Shown here one piece after another: positions 36,236-48,046 of a DNA stretch of 64,000 nucleotides; within the stretch, counting starts at the first letter, position 1, and the number at the start of each line of letters is the position of its first letter. This DNA is from Caenorhabditis elegans. Lineage: Eukaryota; Nematoda; Chromadorea; Rhabditida; Rhabditidae. Made by a program: the position numbers and the translations under genes. Under the pieces are notes generated by a model. The model saw nothing but the letters and a program-made list of their open reading frames with translations, searched no databases and was not told the DNA's origin. The DNA is taken from assembly GCF_000002985.6 (NCBI RefSeq), contig NC_003283.11, positions 13,578,001 through 13,642,000 on the forward strand, read 5' to 3'.

Positions 36236-39200
36236 TCACATGTTTGACCATTCCAGAGTAATCACATCAGAAGAAGTCAAATCTATAAAATTCTTTGTTG
36301 AAATGTTTAGAATCTTGGTGATTCCAGAGTATGTTGAAGTCTGCACATTGACATTAATAGATTGCCCATTCAAACGGAACGATCGGAAGTTCGGAGGTGT
36401 TGTGTAGTTAAAGATTTCCAAAATATCCAATGTAGGTAAAACAGTTGTTCCCTGTAAATTTGCATGTATAGAAAAAGTCAATTTTTAATTCACAAACCTT
36501 TCTAGTTCTTGTAATGGCCAACGAAGCACCGTTAATCGTAGAGTTGAACTTAAAATCGAACTGATGATAGTCATGGGTATCAAATGAGTCCACAATCCTC
36601 TGACCATCATCCCAGTACAGAACTCCCGCAGCTCTACCAAGTTGGCAAGGTGCAATCAGGAGCTCGAAGGGGTTCAATCGGCTCATTGTTGTTGTTGTAG
36701 TCGGAGTTTGGCGTGGAATGACATAGCCTCCTGAACAAAGTTTCAAACTAGATTAAATACAATCATGTTTTCATTGAAAGGAGAAATAGAGATTTAATTT
36801 CATGTAATCTTAAATGAGTAACCGTAATCAAAAAACCTTCTACAGTAATCCGACACCAAAATCTTACCTCTAACAAAAACTGGAATTCTAGAAGTGGTTG
36901 GAGATGGAACAGTTATGAATCCTGGGTCGATTCTACTTCCATACATATAATTGAAAAGTGAGTACCATACATCATTTGGTAAATAAAGGCTTGTGGAAAC
37001 TGCTCCTTGATAAACTACAGGAGCCACAAGAATACCGGAGCCCCACATAAACTGATAGCCCAAATCAAGTGTCGCAGAATCCGTTGGAAACTCAAAAAAG
37101 ACTGGTCGAACAACTGTTAGACCATCTTTTGATGCTTGGAAATGAAGACTGAATAGATGTGGAAGGTATTGGTAACGGAAGAGATTTGCGATCTTTGTGG
37201 CGGCCGCTACTGATGGCCAGACTGCAGGATCTTGTGCAGGTTCTCCAAGAGTATTGTGGTTACGGAAGAAACTATGAAAAGCTCCCATTTGCTGCCATCT
37301 GAGGCATAGTTCTTCGTTTGAAGTTCCCAAAAAACCACAAACATCTGAACCAACGTATCTGAAAATAAGTAGGTTTCAATTTAAATTTCTTCTACACGTA
37401 TCACTTACGGAATTCCAAATAAATTAAATTCTTGAGCTCCAATTACAGATGTTCTTAAATCTTCCCATCTTGCTGTATTATCTCCCAACCAATGACCCGC
37501 ATATCTTCCAGCTGACGGGAATGTGGATCTTGACACTACTGCTCCACGTTTTCCAGTCACATCGAGAAGTGCCTGTTGAGTTTGAATTGCTTCAGTCAGT
37601 CCGAACAAGTTCTTGACATCATAGAATCGATAGGTTCCGTTGTTTTGAACTCCACCCATGCAAATTGTTTTAGAGGAGAGATATGCGTTCTGAAGCACAT
37701 TTATTTTTTTTTGCCTTCCAAATGAAACCTATGCCATTTGAAATAGAAAGAGAAATTTGAAAAACATATGCCTGAAATTCAGCAAATTATCAGTTCTTTC
37801 TGAAACAAGAAACAAAACAGGAGCTTGCTTACAATTTTTTAACTTCAAAAGCCAGTTTTCTGATTGAAAAATCAACTATTTCTCACATAATTCCTAGTAG
37901 ATTTGTTGCAAGTTTTTAGTTATGTATTCGAGATTAATAACACCACTTTCAAATGATGAGCGTTCCACTTGGAAGACCGAAAGTGAACTCAAGCAGTTTT
38001 CTTGTAAGATATTTTTACTTATAAAATAAATTAAAATCACATACATTTTCATTTCCTCCATAATAATAAACTGCATGCGTCTGATATGGTGGAAGATCCC
38101 ATTGATTTGATCCATTTGTCTGACAGTACAATGGAGCATCGTTCGGATGATCGGCATCGTCAAAATACCACGGATGGGCTTCATTGGTCCCAAAGTTCGC
38201 TGGTTCGTTCATATCAATCCAAATTCCATCATAAGATATCTTACTATGATACAACTCCAATTCGTTTCTCCACCACATTTGAGTATTTCCAGTTGAATCC
38301 AGGAAATCTGGGAAGGTCCGTCAGGCCAGACGACTCCAAGCATTATTTTTGAGTTTTTTACCATCGGATACAAATTTTGAATGTTTTGTTGAACTTGAGA
38401 ATAATTTTCCCATTCAATAAATTTTGCGTTCATTTGCATTGCACGTTGAAATGGAAGATAATCAACTTCAACTGCTGGATCGAAAATTGGAATTAATTTC
38501 ATATTCCATCCATGCATCACTTTAACGTAATCCTCAAAACCACTCCACTTCTAAAGACTATGAAATGTTAAGATTATAATTTTTATTTAAACTTACATCA
38601 TTTGTACTAAAATCTTTATATCTATTCATATAATCAATATCTGCTACCGCAATATCCAATGGAATTCCAGCATCTCTGACTGCTCCGATCCTTTGTTGCA
38701 TCTCAGCTAAACCACTGTATCCATATCTTGATAACTGATATCCCAATGCCCAATATGCTGGTAAAAATGGTTTTCCGATAAACTCAAGATATTGTTGAGT
38801 AACTAATGCCGGAGTTGGTCCCGGAAAGAAGTATATGTCAAGGTTGCCGCCAATAGTACGGTAGATCAAGGATGGTCCTGGAGCTGTGGTGACTTCTTGT
38901 GAATTCGAATTGAAAATAAATACTCCATGAGCATTTCCATCTGGCTCCAGGCACATGTAGAATGGGTGAACTCCATAGAGATTCATTGTGTCGAGGTTTA
39001 AAGAATTTGGAGGTTGATCACGTGCCAGCATACCCCATGTCAGGTAGCGAGAAAAGTTGTGCTGGAAGAAAAAATTAAATCATACTTTGGCAGTAGGCAT
39101 GTAGGCACGTAGGCACAAAGTAGGTTTTCCATAATTACACTAACCTTTAGTGATTGATGTGTATTTTCTCCCCATCCATACATATTCTCACTTGGAAGAT

Positions 39201-39723
39201 ACGTCGCCAATTGCAAAAACTGATCCGAAAATACCAATCCACCAATTGAAGTATCAAAGATTTTCCGGTTTGTACTATTTCGAATTACAGAAAAACAGAA
39301 GAGATCATCTGATGATTCAGTAATAAATGAAAGAGTCTCTGAAGAGGGAAGTGTTGCTCTGGAAAAATCAATGGGCGGTTCATATCTTCCATCTATTCCA
39401 ATTTTCACATTTAAAACACTTCCAACCATATTTGTTTTCAGTTGAATGTTTTGAAAATCGTCGCCCCATGGATTTTTGGGACCATTGTTCTTTTGAAGAT
39501 TATATGTAGAACCGTTTTGAGAATCAATGTTATATCCGACACCATCTTTGAAAAAGCATGATGGTGATCCATCGATATTATCAATTGGATTCCAGATACA
39601 CCCACGTGCTTCACAGAGAACTTGACTTGCAGATGGTTCAGGATAACAATTGATTCGTGGTCCGGCAATAGAGAATTGAAACAAGAATGGGAGAAATATG
39701 AATACTAAACTCTTAGTTTTCAT
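36236..39723 (-). CDS. GH31 alpha-glucosidase-like gene with an apparent one-base frameshift
   Basis: Exons 39723-39145, 39061-38597, 38550-38045, 37689-37409, 37358-36868, 36730-36498 and 36451-36236 would give about 923 aa. A signal peptide (FIFLPFLFQFSIAG) is followed by a trefoil-like segment with only four visible Cys (INCYP, CEARGC, PSCF), a GH31 N-terminal domain (SENMYGWGENTHQSL), and the barrel with the nucleophile motif WIDMNEPANF and acid/base motif RYAGHWLGDN. The enzyme would release glucose from alpha-glucosides in gut lumen or secretions. Exon 3 is 506 nt although both neighbours are phase 0. The frame reads LGVVWPDG up to about 38320, and the conserved FPDFLD continuation is one frame over, so one base seems missing at about 38311-38321. 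I found no splice pair that repairs it. It is therefore a recent pseudogene, a polymorphism or a sequence error. Promoter: TATATAA plus TGATAAG. Confidence 0.85.
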
Positions 39724-39775
39724 TTTAAAATAAAATGACAGAAAAGTGACTGCAAAGTGGAGAATATTATTGGGA

Positions 39776-39792
39776 TTATATAAGTTGATAAG
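39776..39792 (-). promoter_or_regulatory. TATA box and GATA site of the alpha-glucosidase-like gene
   Basis: TTATATAA at 39776-39783, about 55 bases before the ATG, and TGATAAG at 39786-39792 (plus-strand reading). Extended TGATAA sites near a TATA box are typical of intestinal genes driven by ELT-2, which fits a digestive enzyme; that link is inference. Confidence 0.5.
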
Positions 39793-39850
39793 GGGTGGTT
39801 AGTAGGTACAAAAAACGTGCTGATAAAATAAAAGATCGATTAGTTCAATT

Positions 39851-41686
39851 TCAATGTTTAGATTTGATTTCATTTGAAGGAGCGACACTTGATGTTGCAT
39901 TGGTTCTAGTCGCATTCAACACTGTAAGCCACTCATCTGGAATTGGATTTCCAATCATTTTGTACCACCTGAAAATAGGAATTATTTTTTAATAATTGTT
40001 TCAAGCTCACCATGATAGAACTCGTTTCTGGTAAATTTGAATAAATATCAGGCAAGAGAGTGGAGAAAGAACAGGCATAAAAAGGAATCCTGTGAGCGTG
40101 AGATATTCAAATACGGGGTGATTGAAAAAGAATTGCCCAATGACGTAAGATACAATGCTCATTCCGTAAAAGCCAGGGATCATGGCTTGCCATGTGAGAG
40201 CCTGAAAGGTTTTGGCGTTTGAAGTAATTCGTAAGCATTTCGTCACGTTTTTAATGCAGAAATCAATTGTTTGAAAAATTTCAATCGTCTCGGAGGCAAC
40301 TTGATAAGTGCAACAAAAATAAGTTGCCACCGAAATCCTACATGATATCTGGTAATTTTTTGAACTAAAAGTAAGGTTTTTTAATAATTAGCTCACTGAC
40401 GAAGGCGGACTACGGGCGATCCTAGGAACCTAGAACATAGGTTCAAACTTTTTTGCCAAGTTTATTACTTCTACTCACCATACTTCTACTCAAATTTTGT
40501 CCAAATCTAACCAGCTGCTAAGCAAAGTTCTTTTAGTCTAACTTGGATGCGAATGTTGTCATGTTTTATGATACATTGCTCATTCCACCCCAACCATAAA
40601 AGAAAGCATCATGCATCAACCGTAATCGTTTTGTTATTACCCGAACGCCCATACCTTCAATAGCTGCTTATGCATTTCTTTAGTTTTTGATGACATATCC
40701 TTTGAATTAGAAGTAAGGTTCTCAATAATCTTTTTTCTTAATATCCAAATAGTTATGTAGACTGGTGTTATTGGGCACGTCATATGTAGAATTGTGAACA
40801 TTGCAGAAAACTCAATAATATTAATTGTTCCGCAAATAGTTTCGTTTTGAAGTTGATATTCCGGAAATCGTTCGACGACAATTCGCTTCATTTCATCTGC
40901 GTCATCGTCTGCCCACAGAAATGTTATCTTAAAAGTATCAGCTTGAAATCTAAATTGTTTCACATTATTACCATTTGGATAATTGACGGAATTGATATAA
41001 ACATAAGAATTACTATCAAAGCTTTTCTCGTTGGTGCCGGATGAAACAGGATATAATATCGATATGAGAACCCCATTAGCAATGACCATAGACCATGAGC
41101 TACTAATGAAATGTTTATGCTGTATCTGAAATTAAGAAAATGAAGCGTGTCGGGGAATATGTATTATGGTGTACATAAAATAGCAGACATGGGGTCCAAA
41201 ATAAGTGCACAGTCCACGTGACAAATAAGCCATTGTAAATCCAGCCGGAATATGCCGCATTTGAATGAAAAGATCTGTGAAACAGGCGAGGAAATCGGTC
41301 AATGCAAAGTTTATGAGAATTGTGGTGTAAGCGGCGATTGTCTGGAAATGGAAACTGATGTTTGAAGGTTGAAATTGCTTGTCTATGTGATGAGGAATTT
41401 CTGCAGAACATTTCCAGCTATCCCACACCTAGTTATAATGGCAGAGTTCTGTAGAAAGCTGAGCCTATATTACGAGATTTGCACAGTTTTTACCAAACTG
41501 GGAACTAAAGCTCTCAAATTTTGATTTTAATCTATATTTTATGATTAGTTCAAAGATTTTTCACGAAAAACTAACCTTCGGAGTCCGAAAAAGTGCCAAA
41601 AAGAGCACAATTGAATTGAGAATGCAGCCAGAAACTCCGGCAAACGTATGGAAAGAAAGGAAGAATAATGTGATAGAGTCCAGCAT
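39851..41686 (-). CDS. Seven-transmembrane chemosensory receptor, srd-like
   Basis: Exons 41686-41576, 41341-41175, 41125-40972, 40927-40655, 40201-40011 and 39968-39851 give 337 aa. Seven hydrophobic segments follow in order, starting with an N-terminal one (SITLFFLSFHTFAGVSGC). Motifs fit the nematode srd/srj/str receptor group: LTDFLAC in TM2, FSYRYYIL after TM3, a charged extracellular loop (DDDADEMKRIV), and MHKQLLK-ALTWQA before TM6. It probably acts in chemosensory cilia; ligand unknown. Intron 3 (40971-40928, 44 nt) ends in CTTTTAAG, not CAG. It is needed to join IPSIIQM to ITFLWADDD in frame. Srd is my best family guess. Confidence 0.82.
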
Positions 41687-42219
41687 TTTTCAAGTTTTTC
41701 TGAAAGTGAAAAAAAAAATGGTAAAAGCTCTCTCTTAAATATAAATTTTTCAATAGAAAGAAAATCTTTATTTTAAGGCTTCACTGGAACGATGACTGTG
41801 AAGATTATGGTTACAGAATGATTATATTGTTCTAAGGAATGCTAAGAATTTTGCAAAATAAATAATTTTTTGGGAACTAGATTTTCCGTAATCCGTAAAA
41901 AAGTAAACAATTATCATATCTATTCACTCGACTTTTCGAAAAAGGAAGGAAAACACATCATGTGCACGTAAGATATCTCTATTTATGCTTCCTCGTGATG
42001 GCTCTCAGAGCTGTTAATTGCTTCATTCAGTAGAAAGCGTCTGGCGTACCTGAGAATATATGTACTGTTTGAATTACTCATAGTCTGGGATATATCTGTG
42101 TCGTTTCGTATTATATCAATAGTCTAGAACATTAAGTTAACTTGATGTTCTAGACAATTGTCAAAAAAAATTTACAGATCATCAAAATAGCGACGCCTTA
42201 ATCATATTAAATCTATTAC

Positions 42220-42465
42220 ATAGATGTCTGAAGATGATAATTTTTGCCATATCTTACGCGCTTGGGTCTCGCCACGCTGACTACTGACTACTGTAACTCG
42301 TGCTGATTTATGACTGATCATGTTTTTATTTAAAAATTTTAGAAGCAATGTTTCATTTGAAACGAAAATTATAATGCATTATTACAGTAACTCGTTGTCA
42401 GCGTGGCGAGACCGTGCGCATAAGTATTTAAGATGTGGCGAAAATTCTTATCTTTAGATGTCTAG
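42220..42465. repeat. Foldback element with GGTCTCGCCACGCTGAC arms
   Basis: Left arm 42220-42281 and right arm 42397-42465 are complementary, with a perfect 17-bp core (GGTCTCGCCACGCTGAC) and an imperfect outer part including GATGTCT. The loop is 115 bp. It is probably a non-autonomous DNA element. No clear target duplication seen. Confidence 0.7.
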
Positions 42466-42574
42466 AATGCGTATTGCGCAAAATATTTCGCGCTACAGTA
42501 GTAATTTAAATATTTTCTGTAGTTTTCGCTACGAGATATATTGCGCGTCAGATATGTTGCACAACACGCATTCT
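42464..42574. repeat. Second foldback abutting the first, AGAATGCG ends
   Basis: The ends are AGAATGCG and CGCATTCT. The arms share TTGCGC and CGCGC strings around CTACAGTAG. The sequence resembles an abundant C. elegans dispersed repeat as I remember it. It begins where the previous foldback ends. Confidence 0.6.
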
Positions 42575-43006
42575 CAGAAAGTAGTGATCTCGTAATAATA
42601 CATTTGGTTAAGGCGATGTCCACGAATTACAAAATTTTATGAGAAAAATATAGGCAAGTTTTAAGAATTCATTCTTGTTCTCTTTCAGAGGTAAATAACG
42701 ATTGGCTTTTACGCTGAGAAATTGGAAGTGAAACGGTAGAAGTTAAATCCAACCTACAACCTAATGCATCGTTATTCAAAAATTATGTTGTTATTTGGAA
42801 AACCTGATAAATCTGAACTATTTATATTTTTAAAGTTAATTTTCAATTAACTTTATTACATACAAAAATGCATTGCGAATCCAGTTCGCCCATATTTTTC
42901 AATCTGTCGAGATCACTGAGATATCACCAAAAAATCGTGTTTTCTTGAAGTTTTTCACCTAATCGTCTTTTCCATATTTCTCTTTCCCATTGTATGATTA
43001 TCAATA

Positions 43007-43406
43007 ATGTTTTCTCTTCATCTCTCTATTCTTTGCTTCACTCTCCTGATTGGTTATTCTATTGAAATGCCACCTGGTCGAATGTGCCTTCCGGAAAGAG
43101 TCAATTTTCGTAAAGTCTGGCCATGTGAACATGATAAAACTGCTGCCGAGATTTGTAGGTTTCACGGAGAAGTTGTAGAATTTAATATTACTTTTTGAAG
43201 TAGAAGAACGGGAAGATCGTGAAGCAAATCTTCGTGGAGCTCCGTCTGCATTTGCTCGGACAGGATTCTATGATCGTCTATTTCTTCAACAAAATCTTCC
43301 AACTGTCTATGATGATAATATTCCATATTATCCTAATTATGGCTACAATCCCAACAAGCCAGTCTGGGGATTGTATCGTTATTCTAACTATTTCATCAAT
43401 CCATAA
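43007..43406 (+). CDS. Small secreted Tyr/Asn/Pro-rich protein
   Basis: Exons 43007-43154 and 43201-43406 give 117 aa. Residues 1-18 (MFSLHLSILCFTLLIGYS) are a signal peptide. Next come a short Cys-containing part (RMCLPERVN, WPCEHDK), a charged EEREDREANLRG stretch and a C-terminus rich in Tyr/Asn/Pro (YYPNYGYNP, ending YFINP). Without splicing the frame stops after 63 codons. The 46-nt intron has a GTAGGT donor and a TTTTTGAAG acceptor and restores the long downstream frame. AATAAA at 43427 lies 20 bases past the stop. Family unknown. Confidence 0.72.
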
Positions 43407-43581
43407 TTAAATAATTTTAATGAATGAATAAATTTAAAATGATAACAAACAACGACTAAAAACTAAAAGAAAAAAACGAAAAGGGCCTATGGGGGAAAAC
43501 TCAAAACCAATGATAATGGCGGAAAAATACTCGTATTTGACAAAAATTCGGAGAATGATGAGGAATTGCACATCGATAGAT

Positions 43582-43820
43582 CTAGTTTTTGACGATTGCC
43601 GGATGTAGAATCTCGTCACGAAGTGATTTTCCGCCAAGAACCTAAATATATTTCATTAACTGCAACTAATTAGATTTAATTTTACCTGTGCTCTGTCTGG
43701 AATATAACTTTTGTAGTTGATCGCCACATATGTAGGATATGTGAGTGCACATACAGTATAATAAGCTCGTAGCAAGGTCATTCGAGCAGGCCGTTCCAGG
43801 TGATACCAGGGTAAACTCAT
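43582..43820 (-). CDS. 64-aa protein, probable downstream operon member
   Basis: Exons 43820-43686 and 43641-43582 give 64 aa. The ATG directly follows TTTTATTCCAG, so the message is trans-spliced there. The sequence is basic with a central hydrophobic, Tyr-rich stretch (LLRAYYTVCALTYPTYVAI) that could be one membrane span, and it ends LHPAIVKN. I do not recognise it. Its place 485 bases behind the ribosomal-L1-like gene, on the same strand, suggests a third cistron of the NDUFV2 operon. A small mitochondrial inner-membrane or matrix protein is possible on context alone. Confidence 0.65.
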
Positions 43821-44305
43821 CTGGAATAAAAGTCATGAAGTCAAGAAAAATTAGTTCTTTTATGGGTAGAATGAAAGATTCAACTCAATTTTTCAAAATT
43901 TAGAAAATCACCGAAAATCACAAAAATTGGTAAAATTGATAATTTTTCAACAAAAAAGTGAATTTCTATGTAGTTTTATTCATGTTTCGTTGACGTTTTT
44001 TTAAGTTCGAAATTAATGAGATTTTTTAATTTCTTCTCGAAACTTTGAAAGCATAATTATGAATGGATAAAAACCAAAGAAATAAAAACGAAAAACAACT
44101 TGAATTCAACGATGAATATTTATTCAAATAAATTCCAAGAAATAACAAAATTGTTGAAGAAGTAAAAGAAGATCAACGAAGAATGGTAAAAATGAAGGGA
44201 AATGATTTGGGTAACAACGGAAACAATGAAACAAAGAAAAAACAAAAAACAACAATTAACTTTGAAAATGATGGAATATTTCATAATTTTCCGACAAGAG
44301 ATATA

Positions 44306-46521
44306 TTAAGCGGTTTTCTTGACTTTCTTGGTAACAATTGTGTTGATTGGACCATCAGCGGCTCTCTTCAACTTCTTTTCCAAACGCTTCTTGATCTGCT
44401 TCTTAACGATATCCTTGCCCTTGCGTCTTCTCTCTCGCTTTTTCAAGACCTTTGCTGGATCGATCTTTGGCTTCAGGCGATCACGATCCGAATGCTCATC
44501 ATGCACAGTTGGGAACAGTACAGACTGATCGGTATCTTCCTTGAGAACACGGATGCGAGCGTTCTTACGAACAGCAATTTTGAGTCCATCTGGGAGTGTG
44601 GAGCACTTGTCTGAAGTTTCCTTGAGTGGATTGTTATCACGTACAGATCCAGTTGGAAGAGTAATTTCCGTTGCCGAACCATTGTCAACATAAATTGGAA
44701 GTGATGGTTTACCATCGCTTGCACCCAAGTAAATGCTGCGAATATTGGCAAAGCCTCCTGGACATTTAGAAGCAATCTTCTCGAGAACTGTATCGATATT
44801 TTCTTTAAGATCAGCAGAACTTTGACCCAAGTGACCAACATTGACACATCTGAAAAAAGAAACGATACGGTATTTTCTCTCTATTCCATTCAACTTAGAT
44901 TGGGCACTAACAACAGAATTTATGAATGCGGAAATCTCAAAATAATTTTGGAAAAATTATTGGTCCAAATTACAAAAAAAATCCAAAATTTCAGAAAATC
45001 TGAAGTTTCACCAGCAGCAGGAATACAGCTGTTTTTTTAAATGAAATCATTGCTATGTAATGCATATTTTGGCTGATTTAGGCACTTTTTCGGCAGATAT
45101 GCATCCAATTTTGGTTATTTTTAAAAGCCTGTCGAACTAAAATGTGAAAAAAAATCAGTAACAAACGACTAGAATATATGATTTACCGATAAAACTGTAT
45201 TCTAACTGCTGCGAAAAGAAAAAGTTGGAGGAAAATTTCCGATTTTCTGAAAATTCGAGTTTTTTGTATTTTTGACAAACCGTTAAAAAAACCCGAATTT
45301 TTAAAAAATAAATCTTATTCTGAAATTCGGTGGTTGAATTTTTCTTGTTTTGTTAGTATAAATTAAAAATTGACAGAACTTACGATCTGACCATGTATCT
45401 TCTCAATGGATAGACAACAGTTCTAAGAGCATTTTCAATTGCAGTACTGATTGGCTTTTGATAGACGAATGGAAGTGGACACTTGTGCGCTCTGTAGAAT
45501 TCTTTTCCCAGGAATGATTTCACTGAATTGTAGACGCGGCCGTCGGAAAGGAACACATCATACGTCGAAGCCAACGAGCGCTTGTCCTTGTAAGTGTGTG
45601 CAATTCTTTCAACTTCCCGCTTTGTCAAAATCTTGGCGATGTGAGCAGATGTAAGTCCGTGGTCAACTTCGATCTTTTCAGCCCACTCACGCGATTGTTT
45701 CTCAACATCGAAATCACGTTTAGCAGCATCGGATTGGTCAAGATCTGGCATGATAACACACACTGATGTATTGTTGATGTTACGAGTGCTGTGTGGAAGC
45801 TTACTGAAATTAATGAAATTATAAATTGCCATTTGGAATACGTGAAAACTTACATCTTGATTTTTCCTTGATCGGTGGTGATAGCTGATTTTTTATAGGT
45901 GACCGAAAGATTGAGAGCATAATCAATATCAGGGAACAATGATTTCTCATTTTTCTCAGCGAAAAATTTCTTGAGAGCACTAATAGCTTGTGGTGCCTGA
46001 TCCTTTGCGTCCTGGATCGATCCTTCGTCATCCGCATTGACTTTCGCAACCTTTTTCGGTGAAGTACTCTTTTCTTCTTCGATTTCCTCATCATCACTCG
46101 ACTCTTCAACTGTATCGTTCTCTTCTTCCTTCTTCGCAACTTCAACTGAAGGAGCAACTGACTTCACAACCTGCAGCTCATCATCTTCCTCCTCCTCATC
46201 GCTACTAGGAACGGTTTGAACGCCTGGCGCCTTCTTGGCTGGCGTTTTTGCAGCTGGAGTCTTGACGACTGGAGTTTTTGCAGCACGAGTTGGTGTCTTT
46301 GGTGCTGGTGTATCCACAGTCGATTTGGTAGTTCGCGATGGAGTTTTTGGAGCCGGTGTTTTTGGAGCTGGAGTAGCACCTCCTGCTGCTAGTGATTTCT
46401 GAGCTCTAGTCTTTGGGGACCTGGCTGGTGTCTTCGGTGGAACAACGACTTCTTCGTCCTTCTCTGGCACATCGGCGACGACATTCTTCGCAGGAGTGTT
46501 CTTGGTGCTCTTTCTACCCAT
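44306..46521 (-). CDS. Ribosomal L1-domain protein, RSL1D1/Cic1-like
   Basis: Exons 46521-45854, 45803-45384 and 44849-44306 give 543 aa. Residues 1-165 are low complexity: about nine [11 protein letters not shown]-like Lys/Thr/Pro repeats, then an acidic run ([10 protein letters not shown]). Residues about 185-440 match the L1 fold ([31 protein letters not shown], and [17 protein letters not shown] near the end). The C-terminus is strongly basic ([20 protein letters not shown]), as in nucleolar proteins. The role is probably pre-60S ribosome maturation in the nucleolus. The start follows TTATTTTAAG immediately, which may be the trans-splice site. It lies 218 bases after the NDUFV2 stop. I recall it as F53F4.11. 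Confidence 0.9.
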
Positions 46522-46739
46522 CTTAAAATAACAATTAAAAATTTTAAAACAAAAAGAAATTTGATAAGTATAAAGAAACGGAATGCAAACCGCAGATCAT
46601 GAAAAAGAAAATCATCAGATAAATACATTGAATACACTTTACTCTAAATCGCAAAATTAAAAACGAAAATTAGGATTTTTAAAAACCAAGGATCTGATAA
46701 AGATGGAATCTACAAATAAATTCAAGCATGTCCAAGCGT

Positions 46740-47549
<810 letters not shown>

Positions 47550-47567
47550 CTTTTGCAGGCCGATCAC

Positions 47568-48046
47568 CTGAAAATTGATTTCTTCATAAAAAAACGATAA
47601 TTTATGATTTTTCACAAGAAAAAGCAACATCTTCTTAGGGTAGAACTACTGGTTATATGTAAATGAATACGCTGAATTAGAAAATAATATTATTTTCAAC
47701 GGAAATTCATCAGGATAACTGGGAAAAGCTGAAAATAGGGCCTGAAAATGGGCGGACATTCAGAAGGGACTAGTTCCTTTCTTTTCGAAATCGCCGGCCA
47801 TGGTGTATGTTTACGATAAACTAAGCGTGAGATGGCATATCGGAGTGTCGTTTTATTATTATTTTTTCGTTTTTTGTTTTTTTTTGTTTTCTTTGAAGAA
47901 ATTTAAAGAAGAATTCTTCTTTAACTTTCACGCATATTTAAATTAGAAACCTATAGAATTTTCGAATCTTTTTAACTGCTTCTGATCACTATTAGTAGTA
48001 GAGCGCATATTAATTGTTTAATTTCATCAAAATTAAAGTTTTATAG
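47568..48046. promoter_or_regulatory. Divergent promoter region
   Basis: About 480 bases between the minus-strand NDUFV2 gene and the plus-strand 48047 gene, presumably holding both promoters. On the minus strand an ATG with 13 codons (from about 47803) may be a short upstream frame in the leader. No TATA box seen. Confidence 0.45.

Larger units (their letters stand above)
41687..43006. other. Intergenic with foldback repeats
   Basis: 1.3 kb between a minus-strand receptor and a plus-strand secreted-protein gene. Apart from the two foldbacks listed separately it shows no gene. Confidence 0.4.
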
